A DNA stretch of 64,000 nucleotides from Silvanigrella aquatica (GTDB taxonomy: Bacteria; Bdellovibrionota_B; Oligoflexia; Silvanigrellales; Silvanigrellaceae). The notes below the pieces were generated by a model. It saw only the letters and a program-made list of their open reading frames with translations, made no database searches and had not been told where the DNA came from. The DNA is taken from positions 609,407 to 673,406 of the forward strand of contig NZ_CP017834.1 of the NCBI RefSeq assembly GCF_001907975.1, given 5' to 3'. The translations under genes were made by a program, and so were the position numbers. Shown in pieces: positions 38,205 through 48,104 of this stretch. Within the stretch, counting starts at the first letter, position 1. Each line of letters opens with the position of its first letter.

Positions 38205-38306
38205 TTTTTATTAATTTAAAAAAATCTCCTATTTAAGATTTTTCATAATTAAATTTAATTTAAAATAATATTCTTTTAAATAAAGGTTATCTTAAAGGGT
38301 AATTAA

Positions 38307-38879
38307 ATGAGTCGTAAAGTAATTATAATGGTTATGGGAATTTTTGGTGTTGTCAGTTGCGGTTTGCCGGAAAAAAAAGTTGATCAAGAGAAATTAGTTG
38401 ATCAAGAAAAATTAGTCTTTTTAGAGTCAACACAAAAAGGTTCGGTTGATCCTATATTTATTCCTTATGTAAACGATATTAAAATGACTTTACAAAAATA
38501 TGGTGTTTACCCTGAAAAATTACACAAAATTGATTTTGTCAGTATTTCTTTTGGAGTTGCTCCTAAACCTAAAAATAATAGTGATAAAGTGAGTTCGGCT
38601 GGAATTTGTTATTATCAAGTAACTAACCAAGGAAATAAATATTGGATTTCCATAAGAGACGCTGTCATTGATACTTCTGTTTGGAATAAAAGTACTGAAG
38701 AAGTTAGAAAAATCGTTGTCGCTCATGAAATTGCTCATTGCGCTTGGCATCTGCCTCATAAAGATCAAGAAAATAAAATTATGAGTCCGATTGTAGATGA
38801 AGTTCCAGAAATGGAATGGGATATTTTAGCTGAAGATATTAATAACTCAACAATCGAAGATTATTTAAAAATAAAATAA
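38307..38879 (+). CDS. Putative lipoprotein with HExxH metallopeptidase-like motif
   Basis: 190 residues. The signal sequence ends FGVVSC, a lipobox with Cys at about residue 18. A perfect hexapeptide duplication, VDQEKL-VDQEKL, follows in the linker. The C-terminal half has VVAHEIAHCAWHLPH: HEIAH fits HExxH, with further His residues four and seven positions on, and DEVPEMEWDI lies after it. It is likely a zinc-dependent peptidase or a relative. It lies just after tRNA-Leu and converges with a solute-binding protein gene two bases away. Confidence 0.65.
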   Translation: MSRKVIIMVMGIFGVVSCGLPEKKVDQEKLVDQEKLVFLESTQKGSVDPIFIPYVNDIKMTLQKYGVYPEKLHKIDFVSISFGVAPKPKNNSDKVSSAGICYYQVTNQGNKYWISIRDAVIDTSVWNKSTEEVRKIVVAHEIAHCAWHLPHKDQENKIMSPIVDEVPEMEWDILAEDINNSTIEDYLKIK

Positions 38880-38880
38880 A

Positions 38881-39672
38881 TTAATTTTCCGGAAAATTCT
38901 TCATCCAGCCCATTTCTTTAAAATAATAATTTTGTAATTTATCAAGTTCACCATTAGATTTTATTTGATTGAAAAATTCATTAAATTGGTTCCTTAATTC
39001 TGTGTCACTTTTACGAAATAAGAAGGCCATACCATCTTCTTGATTTTCAGGTAATTTTTCTTTACCAAGAAGTTCAAATTTACTTATATTTCTTTTTACA
39101 GCAACAGAAAGATAGACGCTGTCATCAATATAAATATCAGCTTTATCAGATATAATTGCTTGAATTGGTCCGGAATTGGTTTCGTATTCTGAAATTCGAG
39201 CATTTTTAAAAACATTTTTTACATATGTCGATGATAAAGTGCCTTGTTGAACAGCGATACGAACATTTTTTTGATTTATTTTTTCGAAAGAATCAAACAT
39301 TTTAGAACTTCTGGCATGGATAAGTCCATCAAATCCAGAGAAATAAGTAGGTTCAGAAAAGTTCACTATTTTTTTTCGTTCTTCAGAAATTCCTACTGCA
39401 GAAGCCACAATATCACAGCTTTTACTTGCGATTAATGAGGGTATAAGCCCATCAAATTTCTGATCTATAAATTTTACTTTTCGTGAGCTTTTTTTAGCAA
39501 ATTCCTTAATTAAAGCAATGTCGTAGCCATCCCAATTTCCAGAGGCAGTTCTCATTTCAAAAGGAATAAATCCCGCTTCAGAGCAAACTTTAATTTCCTT
39601 ATAGTTTTTTGCGAAAGTTGAATTTGAATGCAGTAAAAACAAAACAAAGAGACATGCTTTTTTTAATGACAT
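38881..39672 (-). CDS. Periplasmic solute-binding protein (SBP_bac_3, amino-acid type)
   Basis: 263 residues with signal peptide MSLKKACLFVLFLLHSNSTFA. The family-3 signature is clear: CSEAGFIPFEM...WDGYDIALIKEFAKKS, then DGLIPSLIASKSCDIVASAVGISEERKKIVNFSEPTYFS. No ABC permease or ATPase gene is adjacent, so it either works with a distant transporter or is a sensor-like orphan. It ends two bases from the lipoprotein gene on the other strand. Confidence 0.9.
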   Translation of the reverse strand: MSLKKACLFVLFLLHSNSTFAKNYKEIKVCSEAGFIPFEMRTASGNWDGYDIALIKEFAKKSSRKVKFIDQKFDGLIPSLIASKSCDIVASAVGISEERKKIVNFSEPTYFSGFDGLIHARSSKMFDSFEKINQKNVRIAVQQGTLSSTYVKNVFKNARISEYETNSGPIQAIISDKADIYIDDSVYLSVAVKRNISKFELLGKEKLPENQEDGMAFLFRKSDTELRNQFNEFFNQIKSNGELDKLQNYYFKEMGWMKNFPEN

Positions 39673-40171
39673 AATTAAGCCTTAATTAAGTTAAAAGTAA
39701 AAATCTATAATATATATTTTTATTAGATATTTATTTTATGTAATTTCTATTAGACAATAAGCAAGATTTTAAAATTTAGATATTGCTCATTACCCTCTTT
39801 TTTTCATATTTTATTTTCTTTATATTTGTCAAATAACTATTGTTATATTTGTTTTGGTAATCTATATTTCAATGTATTTAAATTAAAATAGCATACCAAA
39901 AAAATCGTTTTTTATTCCAAGGTTTTTTATATTTTAATTAAAAATAAATTATAAAATAGAAGCCCATTCAAATCTTGGAACAAGTTTAGAGGTGCTTTAT
40001 ACCTAATAAGGTTTTCTCATCGCAACTTGGGTTTACCATCCTTCCCAAAAATATTTTAAAACTTTCTTACAGTTATTCTTTCCCTATTTTAATAAATTTT
40101 TTAATGTATACCTTTTGGAGGGCATTTCTTTAGTGCATCTGCTCAGTATCTTTTTATTAATGAGGTAAATT
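39673..40171. other. 499-bp AT-rich intergenic region upstream of rph
   Basis: Non-coding on both strands, including the leader of the minus-strand binding protein and of rph. The one organised part is the block at 39959-40033 (listed separately). The rph Shine-Dalgarno is GAGG, seven bases before its ATG. Nothing else is recognisable. Confidence 0.6.
39959..40033 (+). ncRNA. Candidate structured RNA in the rph leader region
   Basis: AAGCCCA near 39960 can pair with TGGGTTT near 40027 (seven pairs, one G-U), enclosing small hairpins (CTTG-GAA-CAAG and AGGT...ACCT). TATAAA a few bases upstream could be a -10 box. The block is GC-richer than its surroundings. It does not match a family I know. 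Confidence 0.3.
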
Positions 40172-40888
40172 ATGACAATTCGTTCTCAAGGCCGTAGTGC
40201 TTCTCAGCCTCGTCCCATAAAAATCACACCTAAATACTTAAAAAATCCTACCGGTTCAGTTCTTATTGAGTATGGCGATACAAAAGTTCTTTGCTCTGCA
40301 AGTGTAGAAGAAACGGTTCCAAATTGGATGCGTGGCACAAGAGGACAAGGTTGGGTTACAGCGGAATATTCACTGCTTCCGGGATCTACCGTCGATCGTA
40401 CGCGCCGTGAAAGGCAGCATTTGTCAGGTCGTACTCAGGAAATTCAGAGGCTTATTGGCCGTTCTTTGCGTTCCGTTGTCGACATGAAATTGTTGGGTGA
40501 GCGCACAATTATTGTTGATTGCGATGTTATTCAAGCCGATGGTGGTACGCGTACAGCTTCTGTAACGGGCGGTTATGTTGCTTTGAAATTGGCAATTGAG
40601 TCTCTTATCAAACAAAATAAGATCAGAACAAATCCATTGAGAGATGCGGTAGCGGCAGTTTCCTTGGGTCTATTTGAAGATCAAATTTTTGTCGATCTTG
40701 ATTATCAAGAAGATTTAAAAGCAGATGTGGATCTTAATGTGGTTATGACAGCAAGCGGTCAGCTTCTTGAAGTTCAAGGTACTGCAGAAAAACGCCCCTA
40801 CACAAGGGAGCAATTAAATAAAATGCTTGATTTAGCTTCAAGTGCTTTAAATGAAGTTTTTGATGAACAAAATGCAGCTCTTGCTTGA
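40172..40888 (+). CDS. rph: Ribonuclease PH
   Basis: 238 residues, the standard length. A phosphorolytic 3'-5' exoribonuclease that trims tRNA 3' ends. SQPRPIKITPKYLKNPTGSVLIEYGDTKVLC opens the domain, GWVTAEYSLLPGST and RTQEIQRLIGRSLR hold substrate-binding residues, and DCDVIQADGGTRTASVTGG is the phosphate and catalytic region. The ATG has GAGG seven bases upstream. The phosphofructokinase gene begins 9 bp after its stop, so both are probably co-transcribed. Confidence 0.97.
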   Translation: MTIRSQGRSASQPRPIKITPKYLKNPTGSVLIEYGDTKVLCSASVEETVPNWMRGTRGQGWVTAEYSLLPGSTVDRTRRERQHLSGRTQEIQRLIGRSLRSVVDMKLLGERTIIVDCDVIQADGGTRTASVTGGYVALKLAIESLIKQNKIRTNPLRDAVAAVSLGLFEDQIFVDLDYQEDLKADVDLNVVMTASGQLLEVQGTAEKRPYTREQLNKMLDLASSALNEVFDEQNAALA

Positions 40889-40896
40889 GGTTAACA

Positions 40897-42267
40897 ATGA
40901 ATCGCACCATTGAAATCACACCAGAAACATTCTTGATTGAAAGCCTTACTCAAGCTTTTGGACAAGCGACTTTCCCTTCTCCTTTAAAGGTTTCATTTCA
41001 AACAGAAAATTTTATTGAAGATGGCAAAGATCGCGTTTTGGTAGATATTTCCTTGGAAGGATTATTAAAAGCGTCACGTCCTAATAGTGGCCATATTTTG
41101 TTTCAGCCCTCTACGTTTGAATTGGCGGGGCCGCGTGAAAAAATTTTTTGGAATCCCGACTCCTTAAAAGTGGCTATTGTTACCTGCGGTGGATTGGCTC
41201 CTGGACTCAATAATGTTGTGCAAAATCTTGTTACTTTTTTATCAGATCGTTATCGAGTGAAGCATATTTATGGGGTTCCCTATGGCTATCAAGGCTTTAC
41301 CCACGATCCTTTAACCAAACGTTTTGCTTTTGGTTGGAGAAGATTAGACTCTCTTTCTGTACAAAATATTGATTTTGAAGGGGGGAGTGTTTTAGGCACG
41401 GGACGCGGTCATTCCAATCCTATTTCTATCGTCGATGCGTTGATGCTAAGAGATATTAATATTTTATTTACTATTGGTGGTGATGGCACGCTTGCAGGTG
41501 CCAATGCTATTCATCAAGAAATCAAACGTCGTAAGGTTCCTATTTCTTTAATTGGAATTCCTAAAACAATTGATAATGATGTACTTTGGGTGAGTAAAAC
41601 ATTTGGATTTGAATCCGCTGTGGGTAAAGCTGTGGAAGCCCTCAGATGTGCTCAAACAGAAGCGCGTTCAGCATATCACGGTATTGGACTGGTAAAAATT
41701 ATGGGACGTAACAGTGGGTCGTTAACAGCCACAGCTGCTGTCGCTATGAATGATATCGATTTTGTTTTGGTGCCTGAAGTACCCCTTCGTTTGGAAGGTC
41801 AAAATGGCCTTTTAAATGCCATTGTGCGTAAAGTTCTGGACAAAGGTTACATTACCATTGCTGTGGCCGAAGGTGCTGGACAAGATCTTTTTCCTCCATC
41901 AGAAATAGAGAAAGATGCGAGTGGAAATGAAAAATTAAAAGATATTGGAAAATATCTGCAAAAATTAATTACAGATGAATTTAAAGCACGTAATATTGAA
42001 ACAACTTTAAAATATATCGATCCCAGTTATATGTTACGTTCTCAAACGACTTCGGCAGATGATTCCGTATTTTGTGCCAAACTGGGTCAAAATGCTGTGC
42101 ACGCCGCTATGGCTGGTAAAACCGGTTGCATGATAGGATACGCTCATGAACGCTTTACACATGTTCCCTTATCTGCTGTGTCTATGGGTAAGAAACGTCT
42201 TGATGTGAATGAGCCTTTATGGCTCTCCGTGTTGGCAGCAACAGGGCAGCCTTCTTACTGGGGATAG
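40897..42267 (+). CDS. 6-phosphofructokinase (ATP-type residue, long form)
   Basis: 456 residues. VAIVTCGGLAPGLNNVV is the PFK nucleotide region. TIGGDGTLAGAN has Gly rather than the Asp of pyrophosphate enzymes, and PKTIDND has Lys, the combination seen in the long ATP-dependent PFKs of plants and trypanosomes. KIMGRNSGSLTATAAVA and EGAGQD follow. It phosphorylates fructose 6-phosphate in glycolysis. ATP use is inferred from the GGDGT residue. ATG 40897 is preferred because TGAGG lies six bases upstream; the TTG at 40885 would overlap the rph stop. Confidence 0.92.
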   Translation: MNRTIEITPETFLIESLTQAFGQATFPSPLKVSFQTENFIEDGKDRVLVDISLEGLLKASRPNSGHILFQPSTFELAGPREKIFWNPDSLKVAIVTCGGLAPGLNNVVQNLVTFLSDRYRVKHIYGVPYGYQGFTHDPLTKRFAFGWRRLDSLSVQNIDFEGGSVLGTGRGHSNPISIVDALMLRDINILFTIGGDGTLAGANAIHQEIKRRKVPISLIGIPKTIDNDVLWVSKTFGFESAVGKAVEALRCAQTEARSAYHGIGLVKIMGRNSGSLTATAAVAMNDIDFVLVPEVPLRLEGQNGLLNAIVRKVLDKGYITIAVAEGAGQDLFPPSEIEKDASGNEKLKDIGKYLQKLITDEFKARNIETTLKYIDPSYMLRSQTTSADDSVFCAKLGQNAVHAAMAGKTGCMIGYAHERFTHVPLSAVSMGKKRLDVNEPLWLSVLAATGQPSYWG

Positions 42268-42305
42268 ATATTACAAAGCGTTTGCGAAGGGAGTCATTTT
42301 TTTAA

Positions 42306-44354
42306 ATGGTTGCCAAATCAAAAACGCTAAAAAGTTATTTTTTAAAAGTTTTATTGCTCTCTTCTTTAATCCCTTTTTTTGTTTCTATTTCGCTTCTTTG
42401 GAATTTTATTTCCAATTCAAATGAAAAAATAAATTTAGCAAATAATCAATTAAAAAAAACCTATGATTTAGAAATTATAGATTCCTTCCATAAAATTCAA
42501 GGCGCAATGACTGTTTTAGCTCAATCTGAAGAGTTAAAAAATTATTTTGATTCCACAATTGATAGTGAAAGAAAAAATTTAGAAGAACTTAATAAAGTCA
42601 TTCTTATTTTGCAAAATACTTTACCTTATGCAAATGCAAAATGGTCGATTATAAATTCAAGAGGCAAAGAAATTGCAAATCTTCCTAAAACTAATTTAAA
42701 TACGAGAATTCTTAAAGATATTGAAAAAGATAGGGGAGTTGTTTTTATATCTAAAAATAATCAAATTCAATTTACAACTCCTATTTCTTACAAATTAACA
42801 GCAGATTTAAAAAGTTTTAAAAAAAATTTAGGCTATATTATGCTTTCATTACCAGTTATGGAAGTTCAAAAAGTGTTTCCTAATTTAATTGAGTTTATTT
42901 CAATATCGAAAGATTTAGATATTAAAAATTTTCATACAAAATTAAAAATAGAATATCAAGCTGAAAGTAATTTATATTTTTTATATATGTATATCTTTAT
43001 TTCATTCATATTTATAGTTTTAGCTACGATATGGAGTTTGAAAATATTTCAGAAAAATATTGTAGATAAAATTCTTTCTCTTAGGTTTCGTGTGCGCAAT
43101 GAAATGGAGTTTTTAGAAAAACATGAGTTAAGAAATGAGCTGGATTCTTTATCACAAACATTTGATTTGTATTTAAGATATACATTTTTTTTACAGAAAG
43201 AAATTTTTAAGAGTTCTCAACTAGCAGCTGCGGGCAATGTGGCACATATGATTGCTCATGATGTGCGTAAACCATTTTCAAAACTGCAATTTTTTATGGC
43301 TGAAATTAAAAGATCAAAAGAATTAAAAGATATTTTTCAAACGGTCACAGAATTTGAACCTTCTTTTAAAAGTTCTGTAGAATATGTCGAGCATCTGCTT
43401 AACGAAGTTATGGATGCTCGTGTTACCATGTTAAATATTGAGCAAAGTGTTTCATTTGAAAAAATTATAATGAAATCATTTCAAAACTTATCAGCCATGC
43501 CCGCTCATTGTTATGTTGCAATAAATTACGATTTAGAAATGGGATTCAGTTTGCAAGTAGATGAGATTAGAGTCACAAGAATAATTATTAATCTTATTTC
43601 AAACGCTCTTGAAGCAATGAATTATCAAGGTAAAATTTGGATTAATTCCAAAAAATTTGAATTGAATGATAAATTATTTTTAAAAGTTACAATTGGAAAT
43701 AATAATTCCTATATCCCTTTAGAATACCTTGATCATATTTTCGAGCCTTTTTTTACCCTCAAAAAAGAAAAAGGAACAGGTTTAGGTTTATCTATTGCTC
43801 AAAAAATAGTAAATTTACATGGCGGTAGTATTCAATGCCATTCAAATAAAGAAACAGGTGTTGAATTTATATTCACATTGCCAGCAAAAAAGGAAGAGAT
43901 GAGCAGCATGAATCAATTCCTACCCGAGGTTATTAAAGGAACTAAAATTAATTTAACAGATGATAATCAAGTGTTTTTGGATAATAATAAATACTTAGTT
44001 GTTGTTGATGATGATCCTTTAATTTGCCGCACTTGGAAAAGGCATTTAGCTGACGAGAATTTAATTTATTTTTTAAGCCCTGAAGAGTTTTTTAATTATT
44101 ATGAAATTCATACAGATTTTATAGGTCATATTCTTTTTATTGTCTCCGATTTTTATTTTGGTAAGGATTCAAAGTATAACTTTTATGATTTTATAAAAAA
44201 TTTAAGAAAAATTTATTCAGGAAAAGTCTTTCTTTCAAGTGATATCAAGCTTAATGAAGAGCCTGACTTAAAAAATTTTGATATCATCATTATTGAAAAA
44301 AGAGTTTACACTATTTCAGAATTAACCCAACTGAGTAGAAACTCTCTTGACTAA
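42306..44354 (+). CDS. Hybrid sensor histidine kinase with C-terminal receiver domain
   Basis: 682 residues. Two transmembrane segments (about 15-32 and 226-246) enclose an extracytoplasmic sensor of about 190 residues. The kinase shows H-box HMIAHDVRKP, N-box NLISNALEAM and G-box KGTGLGLSIAQKIV. The C-terminal receiver (about 560-680) has VVVDDDP, the phospho-acceptor Asp in IVSDFYFG, SS in the Thr/Ser position and Lys in IIEKRVY, so it should be functional although divergent. No response regulator with an output domain is adjacent. It follows the PFK gene by 38 bp on the same strand. The ligand is unknown. Confidence 0.9.
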   Translation: MVAKSKTLKSYFLKVLLLSSLIPFFVSISLLWNFISNSNEKINLANNQLKKTYDLEIIDSFHKIQGAMTVLAQSEELKNYFDSTIDSERKNLEELNKVILILQNTLPYANAKWSIINSRGKEIANLPKTNLNTRILKDIEKDRGVVFISKNNQIQFTTPISYKLTADLKSFKKNLGYIMLSLPVMEVQKVFPNLIEFISISKDLDIKNFHTKLKIEYQAESNLYFLYMYIFISFIFIVLATIWSLKIFQKNIVDKILSLRFRVRNEMEFLEKHELRNELDSLSQTFDLYLRYTFFLQKEIFKSSQLAAAGNVAHMIAHDVRKPFSKLQFFMAEIKRSKELKDIFQTVTEFEPSFKSSVEYVEHLLNEVMDARVTMLNIEQSVSFEKIIMKSFQNLSAMPAHCYVAINYDLEMGFSLQVDEIRVTRIIINLISNALEAMNYQGKIWINSKKFELNDKLFLKVTIGNNNSYIPLEYLDHIFEPFFTLKKEKGTGLGLSIAQKIVNLHGGSIQCHSNKETGVEFIFTLPAKKEEMSSMNQFLPEVIKGTKINLTDDNQVFLDNNKYLVVVDDDPLICRTWKRHLADENLIYFLSPEEFFNYYEIHTDFIGHILFIVSDFYFGKDSKYNFYDFIKNLRKIYSGKVFLSSDIKLNEEPDLKNFDIIIIEKRVYTISELTQLSRNSLD

Positions 44355-44404
44355 TGAAGCAGAGAATAAATGAGAGAGTTTAAAAATTAAAACAATATAG
44401 AATT

Positions 44405-45760
44405 TTAATTGGCATTGCCCGTAATTGATAATTCATTCACCCAAATTTCAGGTGCAATTCCTGATGGTGTGACTTCTTCTTTATCATCAATATAGCAAAT
44501 ATCTTTAAGGAGGGTTAGAAAATCACCTGCTACTGTTGCGGATTCAATGCTTTCTTTATGACCTTGATTCAATATAAAACCATCAAAGGGCAAAGAAAAA
44601 GATCCTTGTAAAGCGTTCACGCCTGCATGTAAAGCTTTCACCGCTTCAATATAAATCACATTTGACTCGTTATTTTTATTTTGCTTTTGTGATACAGATT
44701 GTGGCGCTTGCACATGAAAAAAATGTGGAGAAATTGTAACTTTAGCTCCAATATTGGCATGTCCTGTTGATATGGTATTGAATTTTTTTGCTGTAAAACT
44801 ACTGTGTAAAAATGTTTTTAAATTTCCATTTTTAATAATTTCAATATTCTGAGTTCGAGTTCCTTCCTCATCAAAGTGCTGCTTTGCAGGATTTTTTTCA
44901 TGTAAAGGAGAGTCTTTTAATGAAAATAAAGGAGAAGCGATATCTGAGCCGAGAGAATCTTCACTGGATAGGCTTTTTTTATCTAATATGTTTTGTGCAT
45001 TGATAAAGTTAGAAAAGGCTCCCAGAAGATCTAAAAAAGCATCTGGAGAAAATATGACTTTGTATTTTCCCGATTTGATATTTTTGTAATTCAAATGGCT
45101 TTTTGTTTTTTCAATTGCTTTATTAAAACACTCTTCCACGTTGAGTTTATCAAATCCATTTGTCATGGAAAATTCCCCGACCTCTCGAGGTATTTTCCCT
45201 TCTTCTTGAGCCAGAGGATAAAAGTAACAATAGGAAATATTTTTATCTTCTCTTTTAAAGGCACCTAAGCTGTTAAAATAAAATCGCGTTGTAATAGAGT
45301 CTGCTATTTTATTATATGGAACACTTTTAAATAAAGGAGAATTTTCAAGAATTTTAGATTCTCCAAGAATACATTTTGCAACAAGATCATTCATTTTTGT
45401 AAGATTTAAATTATCATGTAGAATTTGGAAGTTTTCCTTTTCATTTGTGCAGTGCTCACTGAAGTCATAAATACTTTCTAAGGAGCCAAACTCAGATGAA
45501 GAATGGGCAAGTTTGAGGGCATCGGTCAATCCTTTCGGAGTGAGATCGGATGTGCTTGTGACGCCCACTTGATTTTTATGATTCCAAACGCGAATTATTA
45601 AAGAAGATTTGTTTGATGAATTTAATCCAAATGGTTTTTTGTTTTTTGAACTGGCGGTGCTTTCTTCTTTTGAAAAACCATAGACATCATATTTATTTAT
45701 ACCAAGTTGTTTAGCGTTAATTTGAATTTCAGAGTTTAATTTTTCGATATTTAATGTCAT
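44405..45760 (-). CDS. pmbA: Metalloprotease-family partner PmbA/TldE
   Basis: 451 residues. Homologue of TldE, the subunit without the zinc site that pairs with TldD to form the peptidase that trims modified peptides and degrades unfolded ones. SGKYKVIFSPDAFLDLLGAFSNFINAQ, GTRTQNIEIIKNGNLKTFLHS and SFSLPFDGFILNQG fit the family. No HExxxH is present, as expected. The ATG at 45760 is used because AAAGGA precedes it at about ten bases. It follows tldD with a short gap. Confidence 0.9.
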   Translation of the reverse strand: MTLNIEKLNSEIQINAKQLGINKYDVYGFSKEESTASSKNKKPFGLNSSNKSSLIIRVWNHKNQVGVTSTSDLTPKGLTDALKLAHSSSEFGSLESIYDFSEHCTNEKENFQILHDNLNLTKMNDLVAKCILGESKILENSPLFKSVPYNKIADSITTRFYFNSLGAFKREDKNISYCYFYPLAQEEGKIPREVGEFSMTNGFDKLNVEECFNKAIEKTKSHLNYKNIKSGKYKVIFSPDAFLDLLGAFSNFINAQNILDKKSLSSEDSLGSDIASPLFSLKDSPLHEKNPAKQHFDEEGTRTQNIEIIKNGNLKTFLHSSFTAKKFNTISTGHANIGAKVTISPHFFHVQAPQSVSQKQNKNNESNVIYIEAVKALHAGVNALQGSFSLPFDGFILNQGHKESIESATVAGDFLTLLKDICYIDDKEEVTPSGIAPEIWVNELSITGNAN

Positions 45761-45783
45761 ACGAGGCAAATCCTTTATTATAT

Positions 45784-47247
45784 TTAGCGACCACCAACAG
45801 TAATGGAATCTACTTTAATATGGGGTTGTCCTACTGTCACATATATACTACCACTTATAGAACCACAGAATCCTGCGGAAATGTCTAAATCATTTCCAGA
45901 CATAGATATTTTTTTCATCACATCGGGAGCTTGGCCAATTAAAGTGGCTCCCTTGACAGGCTTAGTTACTTTACCGTTTTCAATCATCCAGGCCTCTTGA
46001 ACAGAAAAATTAAAATCACCTGTTCCATTGACACTGCCACCACCTAAACTTTTGCAGTAAATTCCTTTGTCAATACTGCTCAGCAACTCTTCTTTTGAAT
46101 AATTTCCAGGTGCAATATAGGTATTTCTCATGCGGCTTGCTGGTGCGTAGGTGTAATTTTGGCGACGTCCACTGCCTGTACGAGGGTGACCTGTTAGAAG
46201 GTTTCCCATTTTATCGCATAAAAAGTTTCTTAAAATACCATTTTCAATAAGCAGAGTTTTTTGTCCAGGCATGCCCTCATCATCCATGTCCAGTGATCCG
46301 AAGCCATTCTCCCAAAATCCTTCGTCCCAAGCTGTTAAATTTTCGTGAGCAATGAGTTCCCCTTTTTTATCGCGAAAAGGGGTGGAATTTCCTTGTACTG
46401 CTGTGGTTTCAAGAAGGTGTCCACAGGCTTCGTGAAATATGACTCCTCCAAACTGATTTGCTAAGACAACAGGATAATTTCCTGATGACACAAATTCGGC
46501 ATGCAGCATATGACCTGCGGTTTCTGCTAAGTCTTGAGAAAGAAAATCTAAATCGAGATTTCGGAAAAAATGTGGAGAGGAAGCCTCGCCTTTTCGATTG
46601 TGTGCCGAAGTTCTGTGGTTCCCATCGACGCACATGACTTGAGCTGAAATACTTTGGTGCAGTCGAATATCTCGTGCAAATATCCCATCGCTTGATGCCA
46701 CAAGGACTTCTTGCCAATCGCGGAATCCATTTGTGGTGACACTTTGCAAATGTTTTGTCTTTGATTTTTGTTTTTCATTGCACTGCAAAAGAGTTTCACA
46801 CAGTTCTTTTACTGTGCTTACTGAGGAGAGCCAGTTATTTTTTCTTTTAATAAGTCCATAATCTCTAAGAGGCTCTAAATTGACTTCTGTTAAAATGCGA
46901 TTTCCAGGGATTTTTAAAGAATGGATATCGAGCGCTTTTTCAAGAATATTTTTTAAACCTTGAAAACTTAAATCATTTGTAGAAACGTAACAGTCTTCTT
47001 TTCCCTTAAAAACGCGGACACCTGCTCCCAATGAGAGGCTAGGGTTAATCGCTGTTACTTTTCCATTTTCAACCAAACTGCTTAAATAATTCCTGCGTTG
47101 GACAAAAAACTCAATAAAATCGGCTCCTGCGGCGCGGCCTAAACCCAGTAAAAGAGATAAGGGCGTTTTCCATGATTCATCAAAAGTGTCTTGAGACATA
47201 AAAAATGGAGTTCTGGAAATATGATCAACTGAAAAAGGATTTAACAT
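45784..47247 (-). CDS. tldD: Metalloprotease TldD
   Basis: 487 residues. The zinc motif HEACGH stands in [20 protein letters not shown] and a C-terminal [17 protein letters not shown] segment is also family-typical. It forms a heterodimer with PmbA/TldE and cleaves small or unfolded peptides, in some bacteria during RiPP or microcin maturation. No precursor peptide is seen next to it, so a housekeeping role is more likely. It starts at 47247, 29 bp from the gene upstream. Confidence 0.95.
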   Translation of the reverse strand: MLNPFSVDHISRTPFFMSQDTFDESWKTPLSLLLGLGRAAGADFIEFFVQRRNYLSSLVENGKVTAINPSLSLGAGVRVFKGKEDCYVSTNDLSFQGLKNILEKALDIHSLKIPGNRILTEVNLEPLRDYGLIKRKNNWLSSVSTVKELCETLLQCNEKQKSKTKHLQSVTTNGFRDWQEVLVASSDGIFARDIRLHQSISAQVMCVDGNHRTSAHNRKGEASSPHFFRNLDLDFLSQDLAETAGHMLHAEFVSSGNYPVVLANQFGGVIFHEACGHLLETTAVQGNSTPFRDKKGELIAHENLTAWDEGFWENGFGSLDMDDEGMPGQKTLLIENGILRNFLCDKMGNLLTGHPRTGSGRRQNYTYAPASRMRNTYIAPGNYSKEELLSSIDKGIYCKSLGGGSVNGTGDFNFSVQEAWMIENGKVTKPVKGATLIGQAPDVMKKISMSGNDLDISAGFCGSISGSIYVTVGQPHIKVDSITVGGR

Positions 47248-47276
47248 GAACTTCCTCGTAAATTATAATGAATATT

Positions 47277-48008
47277 TTATTCTGGTAAAAAAAGTTCTTT
47301 TTTGTATTTTTCAAGAATTTCGTCGTATCTTCCAGAGGATTTTAAAATCTCCGCTGAATTGTTCAGGCGTTGGATAATATCTTTAGGTGCATTTTTGGTA
47401 ATGGCAAGATAAAAAGTAACCTGCATAGGAGCGTATCCTTTTTTTAACATGAGGGCATCAAGTCCTAAAGCTTTGGTTGATTTCATTAAGGATGATTCAG
47501 ATGCATAGAGCGCATCAACTTTATTCTCAAATAACATTTTTGTGCATTGATTTAAAGTAGGAACGGGATACAAATTTTCGAAACCCTGATTAATTAAATA
47601 TTTGTTTAATACGGAGTCGAGCCAGACACAAACATGATCTAGGTTTTTAACTTCATCTATATTTGTTGATTTTTTCTTTGAGGACTTTAAAGAATAAAAG
47701 GATGTTTCAATAGTTAAAATATTTAAAATATTATAATATTTACGTGTGTTATTTTCATTTAACACAGCAATTGTAGCGAAAATATTATTAGGATTCTCTC
47801 CACATGAGTCCATTTTTTTATAAATATTAGGATAAAGTTCAATATGAATTTTTGCATTTAACTCAGATAATTTAAAAATCTCATGAGCAATTTCAAAATG
47901 AAATTTGCTTGGTGACGGTGGTGTCAATAACGTAATATTATTTTTTTTGGCATATGAATTATTTGGCAAAATAAGAGCTATGCAACCAAAAATGATCAAT
48001 TTGGACAT
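47277..48008 (-). CDS. Periplasmic solute-binding-like protein
   Basis: 243 residues from the internal ATG at 48008, which gives a regular signal peptide (MSKLIIFGCIALILPNNSYA). The overall pattern is a type II periplasmic binding fold: an early PPSPSKFHFEIAHEIFKLSE strand-helix, a hinge part with KNLDHVCVWLDSVLNKYLINQGF, and MLFENKVDALYASESSLM like the DAxxxD region of SBP_bac_3 proteins. Closer family assignment is not possible. There is no transporter gene nearby. It precedes tldD on the same strand. Confidence 0.7.
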   Translation of the reverse strand: MSKLIIFGCIALILPNNSYAKKNNITLLTPPSPSKFHFEIAHEIFKLSELNAKIHIELYPNIYKKMDSCGENPNNIFATIAVLNENNTRKYYNILNILTIETSFYSLKSSKKKSTNIDEVKNLDHVCVWLDSVLNKYLINQGFENLYPVPTLNQCTKMLFENKVDALYASESSLMKSTKALGLDALMLKKGYAPMQVTFYLAITKNAPKDIIQRLNNSAEILKSSGRYDEILEKYKKELFLPE

Positions 48009-48104
48009 ATAAGCTCTGAAATTTTGCCACTTCATAAAATCGAGCTTTGTAAAATGAGAACTCACTTTTTCCTCGACGGTGATATGTATGTAAAGGACAA
48101 TAAT

